Source: Ailanthus altissimus | Taxonomy: Eukaryota > Streptophyta > Magnoliopsida > Sapindales > Simaroubaceae | Assembly (NCBI GenBank): GCA_946807835.1 | Contig: OX327702.1 | Coordinates: forward strand, 10,540,001 to 10,604,000 | Length of the DNA stretch: 64,000 nucleotides | Direction of reading: 5' to 3' | In this document: positions 51,005 through 61,238 of the stretch, piece by piece | Layout of the letters: each line of letters starts with the position of its first letter | How positions within the stretch are numbered: the first letter of the stretch is position 1 | The notes under the pieces: model-generated | Seen by the model: only the letters and a program-made list of their open reading frames with translations | The model's database searches: none | What the model was told of the DNA's origin: nothing | Made by a program: the position numbers and the translations under genes

Positions 51005-51480
51005 TTTTAAAAAAACTACTTGAGTCTTTGCCTATTTACCTTAAACACATTACCATTTCTAAGATTTTTAATGTCAATTGTTCCACGAGGATACACATGT
51101 TTCACAATAAAAGGGCCACTCCATCTTGATCTTAATTTTCCAAGAAATATATGAAGTCGAGAATTATAAAACAAAACCTTTTGACTAGCATCAAATGTTT
51201 TCTTTGAATTTTTTGATCATGAAAAGCTTTGATTTTAGCTTTATGAATTTTTGAATTCTCATATGCATCATTTCTCAATTCTTCAAGTTCATTTATTTGT
51301 AATTTATGTATTTGTCTAATAGAATCAAGATTTGCATTGAAAGTTTTAATGGCCTAGTAGGCTTTATGCTTAAGTTCCATATGTAAGTGATAAAGTTTTT
51401 CCATAAACTAGCCTATAAGGAGACATACCCAATGAGGTTTTAAAAGCAGTTCAATAAGCCCAAATTACATCATTAAGTCT
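51005..51480 (-). pseudogene. Integrase C-terminal remnant of the Athila-like element
   Basis: On - the segment after the deletion reads NRLNDVIWAY, a stop, then TAFKTSLGMSPYRLV, followed by [32 protein letters not shown] (after a frameshift) and [18 protein letters not shown]. This is the GMSPYRLVxGK to RSRWSGPF order at the end of Athila-type integrases. The catalytic DDE core is absent. Confidence 0.8.
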
Positions 51481-51489
51481 GTTTCTCTC

Positions 51490-53400
51490 TAAGAAATGCA
51501 TATTTTAGTCCTTCAGGTAGAGGTTTCAACTCTAACTTTGGAATTTTGTTCTGCTTATCTTCATTTTCTCTTAATTCTTCAAACTTTAGTTTTCATCGTT
51601 TATTGTTCTGTGCACAGTTAAATAAAGAACATATGTCAGAGATTTTAGGATTTAATTGTATATTTGACTTAAATGAATTCATTAAACACATATCTAAGGA
51701 ATCGGTAGAACTCCCTTTTTGAATATGATCCTTCACAATCGTTTCAATCATGTTGGCTTCCTCACTTTCATCCTCCTCCTTAAGTGGTTGCTTACACATA
51801 TTGAAAACATTGAACTCAAGTGTCATGTTTCCAAATGAAAGCTTCATTACTCTATTTCTGCAATTAATCAAAGCGTCAAAAGTTGCTAAAAATGGACGAC
51901 CCAAAATAACAGATATCAGATTGATGCTTTAACAAGTTTTGTGTCCAAGATAATAAAATTTACAAGATATATGAATTTATCAAATTTAACTAAAATATCT
52001 TTCATTATCCTTCTTAGCACTTTTATTGACCTATCGACAAACAAAAGAGTTACAAAAGTTGATTTTAACTTACCGAGATTGAGTTGTTGATAAACTGAAT
52101 ATGACAGTGAATTCACACTAGCACCAAGATAAAGTAAGACTTGTTCAATTTTATGACTTTCAATAATACATGAAATTGTAGAACAACTAGGGTCTTTATA
52201 TTTCAAAGTATTATTATTCTAAAGAATAACACTTACTTGTTCAGCTAAAAATACTTTCTTTTTCACATTTAGTTTTCTTTTTACTGTGCATAAATCCTTC
52301 AAAAATTTTGCATAAGAGAGAACTTGTTTAATAGCATCCAATAAAGGAATAAAAACTTTTACCTGTTTGAAGATTTCAAAAATTTCAGGATTGTGTTTCA
52401 ACTTCTTAGCATTACGTAATGCATAGAAAATGGGGGTAGAGATGAGGATTTAGTGTTTTCTACACTAGGTGTAGGTTCAACACTTTCCTTACCCTTTAAG
52501 ATTGATTTATCGTTCTTATGAGGTTCAAGAATGTGTTTTTCAACAATCTTACCATTCCAAAGAGTGATAACCATTTTAATTTGATTTATGTGTTGGCTTC
52601 CTGAACTACATGCATTTGAGTTATGTTGTCCTTTAGAGTTTGGTTATGGTTGAGAAGGAAATTTTCATTTCTCATGAATGTTCAGTGCATATGCAAATTT
52701 AGTAAGAGTATCTTCCAAATCAGCAAATGTTTGAGCATTTTGAGAATTACTAGACTCTTGTTTTTTAATGAATACATGCAAAGTTTCTTCAAGATTTTTC
52801 TTAGGAGGTGGGACACATTGTGTATAACCTTGATGGTTTTAAAATTTTTGGTGTGATTGAAAAGATAGTTGTGAAGCCTGTGCTTGAGTGTCATTCCTTC
52901 AACTAAAATTCAGGTGATTTCTTCAACTAGGATTGTAATTTTGTAAATATGAGTTATTGTTTGACTACTTGAACGTGTTTAAAACATTAATTTGTTCAAA
53001 GAGACATTCCCTAAATGCAGGCAAAGTTGGGCAATCATTAGTAGAGTAATCATGGGTTTCACATATGTGACACATAATTTCTTGAACAGATTTTAATTGA
53101 CCACTATATTTTCATTTCTAAGGTTTCGACTATTCTAGTTAGGGATGCGAATTTGGCTTGAAGATCATAGTCTTCCATAAGATAATAAATACCTCTACTA
53201 GATGTAGTGGTTTGAGTTTTGTTAGGTGCCTCACAAGTACTAGCAGTATACCGTAAAAAATCAAAGAAAGTTTCGAAATTACCTTTCACCAAATGATGAG
53301 AATTAGGATCTATAAACCAACTACTCATACAAAGAAATAAAATAAAATACAATAACAATAAATATTACAAATAAGAGAAAAAAAATTAAATTAAATAAAG
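51490..53400 (-). pseudogene. gag-protease remnant of the Athila-like element
   Basis: From high to low: gag C-part with SRGIYYLMEDYDLQAKFASL (about 53,110-53,205); a zinc knuckle CHICETHDYSTNDC (about 53,030-53,070) where the usual His of CX2CX4HX4C is Tyr (53,046-53,048); a Lys/Pro-rich spacer; and protease (51,916-52,206) with VLLYLGASVNSLSYSVYQQL, in which the catalytic Asp of the D-L-G-A-S box is Tyr (52,129-52,131). MGRPFLATFDALINCRNRVM (ending near 51,850) follows, and ELKPLPEGLKYAFL directly precedes the deletion junction at about 51,480-51,490. Multiple frameshifts and stops. Confidence 0.82.
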
Positions 53401-53636
53401 GAAAACAAAATAGGCAAGGCTAATAATAAAATAAAAGTTAGATAAATAGTTGAAAGTTAGATTAGGATAATAAAAAGTTAGTAAATAAAGAGTATGAGGC
53501 TTACCTTCCCATGAAAATAACAAGTGAAAAATAAATAAAGTAAAACAAGTTAGGAGGCTTAGCCTTCCATGAAAATAAAATAAACAAACAAAAAAAAAAT
53601 GTTAATTTCACTTCCTCAGCAATGGTGTCAAAAACT

Positions 53637-56600
53637 TGACACGTCCAGAATATATGCGTTTATTCCAAAGTGCAGGATTGTCGAAGTAATAAATAACCTG
53701 GTAAGAATAGAGTCAATCCACAGGGAAGTGAAATTAAAATTACAAATTATAAATACTCTAAAGACAAATAAAGTAATATAAGACGTTTGCAAATAATAAT
53801 TCAAATAACCAATTAAAATGAGTGCTAAGGTTAGGAAGATCTACTCTTGGCATTTGAAATAAAAATATATTCAACTATCTTTATAACTTAATTGGAATTC
53901 TTACACAAAGAAGGTTTCAATCGGAAGATATAACAATTAAAGTTCATCACCATTTATATATTAACTTGTATTTATTTCTTTCAATTATTATACACCAAAT
54001 CTTATAAATGGGTTCAATTATTTATTATATCAATATTTATATTTGTTTACCATAAATCAAGACTCCCACTTTACAAGAAAGGGTATCTACGTCAAATCTT
54101 ATAAATGGCTTCAAGAATTTATTGTGCCAACTATAAAAATTATTTATAATAAATCAAGATACACTACTTTACAAGAAATGATATTAATATTGCAAACAAA
54201 ATAAATACATCATATATAAATTTGCATAAATTAAGAATGAAACATTAAATTCATGAATAAAAGTTAAGTATATCTTATTACCTTACCAAGAGTTTCACCG
54301 TTCGCCTTAGTAAAAACTAAATTACTTGGATATAATAAAACTAAAGAAAAAGAAAAGAGATGGAAGAAGAGATAACATGACTTTAGAATAGTAAACAAAA
54401 GAAATAATACTACAAAAAGATAATACAAAAGACAAGTGTTTTGAACTAAAATCTAGCTCTTTAATTACATGTTTTGGGCATAAACATGCCACTTATTTAT
54501 AAAAAAACATGGATAAATCTGTTAGGGTTGGTGCTTACGTGCCATCCTTGAATGTACATACTTATGTATTTATACATATGTACATTCTCATTAAATCGCT
54601 AATACCTATTTATATGGTACCATGTAACGTAATATTCAGACATTGTATGATTTGAAAGAGTTCAAATCTGATCTAAAGGAGTGTAGATAAAGGCCCTCAG
54701 TTGGCTACGCTGAGAGATATAAATGTTAAATGTTAGCATAGCTAATTGTTATTTGGTTATAATACTCACCGAAGATCTAAGAATTAGAGCACTATTTGTA
54801 ATAAGACATAGACCTGGGAATATACTCGTAACTACATAGTTGCAAGAGTTACAATCAGGTGCTACGAAATGTCAGTTGGTGGATACTTTTATATAGATCA
54901 CTATATGTCGTACCTATAGGGTATAGATGGTCATTCCTAGTCGACTGTGAGCTTGGAGCTCGTATTGACATATGGGTTACAGTTAGGACTGAATATGGGA
55001 CAAACTCACGAGGGCCTCCGATAGACATCCTATATAAGTCATCAACGAAGGGTCCTCTCGAGTTGAGTAGTATACGAGGTCCTTTGACCTGAGTGCCACG
55101 CTGAGCTTGTAAGTGATCCTCCATACTTTGGTTCCACGCATATCACAGACCTTTCATGATGTGACCGCTGGGTGTTACTAGGTATGGTCCAATGCTTATG
55201 GAGTCCGGTGTGTACATATATGGGATCCATCAGCTCGCATAAGGAGTTAGATATCTAGATGCTTCGAGACTGTATCTCAGAAAGTCTTGTGACCATAAGC
55301 ATCAATCCCAGAAAAGAGTTTTTGTTAGGGTGGAACAATATGGTAAAGGAGTTTGCACATATTATTCAGTGAGATACAAATCTGGAGATATGATATGGAT
55401 GAACACATGGGGATTTGGCGATGATAATCTATATCCCCGTACATCTAAGATATTATGATGGAAGGACTATACGTATGTATTGTGACCTCAGCTTGGATGG
55501 TCGACGCGTTGATTTGTATTTTTGTGACATGTGCGTGAGGTAATGTTCACGGATTCATGGAATAGTTCCATTTGACGAATCAGGCTTGGACCTAGAGAGT
55601 CCCGCGATATGAAGTGTACTCGTTGTGTACTAGAGCAGCTTACTAGATTATATTCTTTAATCCAATAATATCTAGCATAATCACAGAAATTCGTGCGCGT
55701 TTTGTATTTAAGTGTTAAATACAATAATTAATTAATAATTGTTATTTACTAATTGTATAATGACACGTGGTGCATTGTGGTCCCTCAGTTGAGTTTACCT
55801 AAGTGTAGGATTTGGTAGGATTCGTTAAGAGGTAGACTTGGTAACTATTTATAAAGGGCAAAATGGTTATTTCACACAATGATATTTAATTATTAAATAA
55901 TCATAATATCTCATTATTATATATTATAATATATTATTATATTATATAATATATTTTATTATTGATGACATATATGTGTCACCATTTTATATTACATTAT
56001 TATTTATTTGCATGATGGCCCTTTTTAATATTATAATCTATATAATATTATTATAATATTTATATTAGATATATATATATATATATTTGAGATGGTGTGA
56101 CTGTATGTGAAGGGTGTGTGTGCGTTGAGTGAAGAAATAGGAAAAAGAGAGAAAAATAAAATTGATTCATTTTTTTTCTTGTGAGGTCGTGAGGGTGAGA
56201 AAGGGAAAACAAAATGAAATTGTTTTAATTTTCCTTCTTTGAGGCCGTGAGAAGCAATTATGAATTGCTTCAATTTTTATTTCATTTTCTTTTAGAGAAA
56301 AGAAAAAATACACACAACTGGCCATTTTAAGGATTTCAGAGTTAAGCTCAGTGTTGGATATGGAGCTGTTATTTTAGTTTACCAAGCCTACTGAGTTAAT
56401 GATTAGAACTGCCAACGAGTTAGTCTCTAAGTGGACTCCCAGGATAAACGTGTATAACTTTACATGTTTTGGTGATTTCTCAACCTTTAAATATATTAAT
56501 ATGATTAATATATTATTTATTGTGTTTATTATATAATTTAATTATTCCATTGCGCTAGATATGTATGAGATACATATTTTATGCAATAAACACTATTGTA

Positions 56601-57185
56601 CATGCATACACCCACGTATATTAGATTCCCAACAAAATCAAGACAAATGAAGAGGGAACCACCTGGATGATAAAAGTTAAGAAGGGTGGCAACTAATTTG
56701 TATTGATTATCATTAATGTACTCACTTGATTGTCCAATTTAAAATTGGTGTGGTTTGAATTAACTTTCACTCAAAAAATTAAAGTTGTAGATAAGTCTCT
56801 TATCTTTTTAAATTGAGTTTCTCATTCGTATTAGATAAGTATTGTTATAGTTATAGGCCAAATACTGATGACTGCTTAAACTGAGCTTATACTGCATATC
56901 AATTCTGTTCTAGGCCATTTTCACCCTCTAAACGCTCCTATTTCAAATGCCTTGTGAAATACGATATGTTATCCCATTGAGTTAGTTTTTCACAGGATTA
57001 AGAATCACTCTAATTAGATTCTTAAGTAGAAATTTATGCTCATTTTATCGAACTTATCACAAAACAGTTAAAAACTAATTAGGTACAATATTATAACATA
57101 CTTAAGTTAGGGGGGTCAAAGACACTAGTAATACAAAACAATGATGTAAAACCCTTATTGAATGTGTAATTTCAAGTGTTCATCA
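53637..57185 (-). mobile_element. 5' LTR of the Athila-like element, split by family L copy 5
   Basis: On + it runs TGACACGTCC to GTTCATCA. Segments 53,637-54,519 and 56,640-57,185 together align along the length of the solo LTR 23,794-25,203. The gap between them is exactly family-L copy 5 plus one target-site copy. Confidence 0.88.
54520..56634 (+). mobile_element. Family L copy 5: long solo LTR, 2,115 bp
   Basis: Starts TGTTAGGGTTGGTGCTTACG and ends TTAGATTCCCAACA. A perfect 5-bp duplication AAATC (54515-54519, 56635-56639) flanks it. It lies within the Athila-like 5' LTR. The empty site is visible at about 24,660-24,675 of the solo LTR (AATAAATCGAGACAAATGAAG). Closest relative is copy 6. 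AT-rich TATAATATAT tracts lie at 55,900-56,090. No coding region. Confidence 0.9.
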
Positions 57186-57190
57186 AAGGT

Positions 57191-57785
57191 TGTAGCGGTT
57201 TACCTAAGATTAATGCTGACTTGTTATAGTTTCATCACCTCTTGAACAATTGGTTGGATAACTTTGTATGGATACGAGTGTTATTGTATTTTTTTTTAAT
57301 CTAACTATTTTTTTATTCTATTGCAAGTATCAACAAGTATTGTCACAAGGGTCCACATGGTAAATACATATTTCTTTTCTACGCTTTTTCAACATTGTTT
57401 TTAATGTGACCTTTACATTTACTAATTTCTTGTTTTGCTATAAATTTAAGAGTTCTATAATTATGTCTACAACTAATTTGTCTATGATTTATTTGCCATT
57501 ATATAAGACCCAATACTATTGTCATATAAATTAAAACTCAAAGAAGATTTACCTTGTGGCAAACTGTGGGCTGAGATTGATAAGGTAATAATGATAACTA
57601 AAGAATTTATTTATTTTATTGTAGAAAATTTATGTAATAATATCCAACTTTCTATAGTTTTATATTCTCGTTAACTATAATTGTGAGCATTGGATTGAGA
57701 CTAAGGTGGATTTGCTGCACTAGAAGATTACTATTTATGATTCCAACTATAGTAACCACTTATCCACAACTGGTAAGAATAAATA
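57191..57785 (+). pseudogene. Ulp1/C48 peptidase-like catalytic remnant (3' part of the interrupted gene)
   Basis: Resumes directly after the Athila-like element. Pieces on +: KINADLL, a stop, FHHLLNNWLDNFVWIRV (about 57,209-57,280); YKLKLKEDLPCGKLWAEIDK followed by a GTAATA donor (about 57,527-57,586); and VNYNCEHWIETKVDLLH, a stop, KITIYDSNYS (57,671-57,757). The last matches the HW...D...W.I.xYDS pattern of plant Ulp1-like peptidases, where His and Asp are catalytic (His codon 57,688-57,690). The stop replaces the usual Trp. No Gln-Cys segment was found, so the domain is incomplete. Exon-intron structure is suggested by spacing. Confidence 0.5.
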
Positions 57786-57849
57786 TTTATACATAGATAT
57801 AATATTCATATTTATTTGTATGTGAATGATACTTAATTTATGTATTGTT

Positions 57850-60384
57850 ATTAGTATTTTTTATATAGATTAAGGACCTACTATTAGTATTTGATTATTT
57901 GCAAGACTTTAGATTTATTTTAGGGACTAAATTATAATACTTTAAAAGTTTTGGGAGTTACTTCGTAAATACTAAAAGTTACCCTCTTAGTATAAAAATA
58001 CACATTTTAAACCCTAATTTACTCATTTTTTGTCGAGCCACCCTTTTAGAGAGAGAAAAGAGAGAAATAGAGAGGAGAGAAAGAGATGAAGTAGAAGAAA
58101 AAGAAAAAGAAAAGGAAATTAGAATTTTAGGCTTTAAAAGGTACATCATAACTATTTTTTCAATTTATTGGTGTTAACTAAGTTAATTTCTTTAAGTTTT
58201 GATTTATGAAAATATGAAAAATTGGGGATTTGATGTGAATTTTGTAAGATATATTGAGAATTGATGATGATTATGTAGATAACTTGATAAATCATGATGA
58301 ATTGCAGAATTTCTACTTGATAGTCTCTTGATCCGAGAATTTTATAAATTGTTGTACTTTAATTTTGGTTTTTAATTTTACGAATATGAAAATAGACATG
58401 TCTAGAATCATTTGAGACTTTGAATCGATTGAAAATTTCAGAAATTGAATTTTTAGTAAATTTATAAAAATAACCCTAAAATTTTAGAAATTTTCTGTGT
58501 TAACAGTATACTACAGTGACAAATAATTTTTGATCTACTGAATGATCTTCAAAAATTACGAATTTATGAAATATGATAAATTTATATGTCTAATATGATA
58601 TATTCAAAATTAAGAATTTAGATCAAAGTGGTTAAATGGTTATTATTTTATAAAGTGTATCAGCTCATTGCAATATTTAATTAACATATTTTTAAAGCTA
58701 TGGAATAAAATAGTTTTAAAATTCTTTTGGCAAGGATTTTGAAGTGAAACATTTATCATGGATTGAGATATGTGTCAAGAGTAATTATGTGGTAGTTTTA
58801 TAACTTTTGAGTTAGTATATGATTTTATAAAATTGGGAGATTGAATACTGTTCAGTAAATATCTTGATTATATCAGGATAATAGTTTAGATTTAATGGTG
58901 TTATAAAATGGATTGTGTAAAATTTATGATGTAATATTCATATATAAGAAGGATGTATAAGTCAAGAATGATATATTCTGATTTTGGAGTAATTGGACAT
59001 CATTTGATGTATAAGAAAATTTTATTAAGTGTAAGTGGTCAGAATTACAAGTTTTGAGAAACCAAGTCATTAGACCAATTTAATGAGATAAGTGCAATGT
59101 GTAATTTTGTAAGCTATTTAAAGTATTTTGTGTGAATGGTGAGGCTTATGAAAGAATTAATCTCCATTTATAGGTTAAGAAGAATTAAGCCTTGTACTTG
59201 AAAGTGTTAAGAGGTAAGTATACTAGACTTTTACTGAAATCACAATAAACATAGTAATTGTTTATGTATGATTTTGTAATTGTGCTTAGAAATATGTTTA
59301 TGTTATACCAAAGTATATTTGATATGAAATGTGAAAGACGAATGTTTATGAATGTGAGCATTGACATTGAGCATGGACATACATGTGTTTATGAAAGTGA
59401 GCTTTCAAAATGAAATGTGTTTAACAAAGAAAGCTTTTGAAGTGGAAAATGTCCATGAGATAAGTTTTGTGTTTTAAGGATACTTGAACTCACTATTTAC
59501 TTAGTAGGCATTTTATGTGATTTATGGAGCCTTTATGTATGGCATTTCCTTCGGGATTGGTATATGTTATGTGTTCCGTATGTAGAGAGGATCCTATTGG
59601 TACCTAAAGAAAAAGTGAGTCATCACATTCGTGTGGTGGTGTATTGGTGCATGTGAGAGGACTCACCAATAATCAGGGTAAGGGTTTGGCTTTTACCTTC
59701 GGCAATGATCGTTATATATGTGTAATTTAAACCTCACTTGTGCTATTCCTCTCGTACAATATGTCATCGACGGGTAACATTTAGCTCATTATGTGATATG
59801 TGATATAAAAGTCCTACTAAGTAGTAGTTGAGTGATGGTATTCCTATTATATATTTTGAAAGAATGTGTAAGCGCTTACTTGACATGTTATTTGATAAGA
59901 TTATGATTTTGATTTATCACGACATATCATACATATGCATTGTGTATATATATATGTATTTTTATTTTGATATATGAAAAATTAGTATGCTTACTGAGTT
60001 TTATACTTATTATAGTTTATAGTGATTTCAGGTAAATAAGGTACATGTATGCTTAGCGGATTTGGCAAGGCTTCTGTTGTTCCTTGGGTTCCCTAAGTTG
60101 CTAGGTTGCTGAGTGTTTCATTTCTGGACACATGGTTTAAGATATTTAATTTGTTCCTATTAAATAAATACTTATGTATTATTTTATTAGGTGTGGTTGT
60201 ATTTAGTTTATGCTTCACCAAGTATGGTCATGGGTGGAACTTTGTGTTGAATTTACTAGCAACTTGCTAAGGATTCCTATGTTGAATTTAAGTTTGAAAT
60301 TTTATGCAATATTACTTATGAGTGCACATTATTAAATGAGTGTAAGTTATGTCGTGTGTCAGATCTTTTGGGTTTAGGACATGA
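57850..60384 (+). mobile_element. Probable long LTR of a Ty3/gypsy element
   Basis: The right end reads GGGTTTAGGACATGACA (to about 60,384), like the GGxxTGACA terminus of many plant chromovirus-type LTRs. A splice-like TTTCAGGTAAATAAGG (about 60,025) preceded by TGCTTACTGAGTTTTATACT is also a familiar feature of such LTRs. A GA-rich stretch (58,045-58,120) lies near the left part. The left boundary and target duplication were not found, so the extent is approximate. Confidence 0.4.
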
Positions 60385-61238
60385 CACCAACATTAATAGA
60401 TACGCAGCACATCTTAACGACGTGCTCTCTTGTTGATACTGCAAATAATTTCTATTTGCATATCTTATCATCACAAATTGCCTTAAAATGATCTTTTGTA
60501 GGCCTTGAAACTTTAAAACTCTACTTACCCTTAAGTGTTAGGAAGCTAATAGCCCGATGAAGTTAATTTTTACTATTATACAACTTCCCTACAAATCATC
60601 CCCAATTTAAAATACGATAACTTATTTAATATGGCTAAGTCTAATAATGGTATTCAAGAAAGAAATTAAAAAGTGTTAAGAAGCTAATAGCCCGATGAAG
60701 TGTTAGGAACCTAATAGCTTGATGAAGTTTATTTTTACTATTATACAACTTCCCCACAAATCATCCCCAATTTAAAATATGATAACTTATTTAATATGGC
60801 TACGTCTAATAATGGTATTCGAGGAAGAAATTAAAAGAGTTTTCTATTTTAACTTATCTCCTCTTCTATGCAAATCAAATGTATGACATGCATAAAAAGA
60901 GAACTATTAGAAACATATATTGCCTATCTTTCTATAAATCATTCAATTTATCAACTTATTCCAAATTATCAGCATTTCCATCACCATCAACATCCTATCT
61001 ATCTGACTATCATAGTGAATATAAGTTGGGTCTTTGTTGAACATTATAGAGGAATAATGATAGTCAGTCATAATATTTATAAGAAGTATAACAGTTAATA
61101 TTGCTGGGGTTATGTTACTCACTTAGTTGCTATTGTTTGCCAACATGAAGTGATTGTGGCAGGGTGGTTGGTTGTCAATGGGTGCTTGTGCATCCTCGTT
61201 ACATACAGGAGCTTTAATATCCATTATTATACATAAAT
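60385..61238. other. Intergenic DNA with a tandem duplication
   Basis: No gene recognised. The 76-codon + frame at 60,868-61,098 has no family resemblance. It may be more of the interrupted Ulp1-like gene or later intronic sequence, but nothing supports this. Confidence 0.3.
60530..60838 (+). repeat. ~140-180 bp imperfect tandem duplication
   Basis: The block AGCTAATAGCCCGATGAAGT to GGTATTCAAGAAAGAAATTA recurs about 180 bases on, with a short extra AAGTGTTAGGAACCTAATAG copy at the junction (about 60,700). Confidence 0.8.

Larger units (their letters stand above)
50128..57185 (-). mobile_element. Athila-like Ty3/gypsy retrotransposon, internally deleted, with nested LTR
   Basis: Full span bounded by perfect target duplication AAGGT (50123-50127, 57186-57190). 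Transcription order is high to low: 5' LTR 53,637-57,185 (about 1,429 bp after removing family-L copy 5); leader with TTTTTGACACCATTGCTGAG (- strand, just inside the LTR), homologous to the TTTTTGGCGCCGTTGCCGGG motif of Athila/Tat elements; gag; protease; integrase C-terminus; then a truncated 3' LTR 50,128-about 50,399. RT, RNase H and the integrase core are missing. The 3' LTR lacks over 1 kb of its U3 side, and its terminal TG is TA. Net length is about 4.9 kb. It is a dead element. Confidence 0.85.

Noticed and set aside
56031..56273. 80-codon - strand frame in family-L copy 5
   Set aside because: Low-complexity and inside a non-coding LTR; not open in copy 6.
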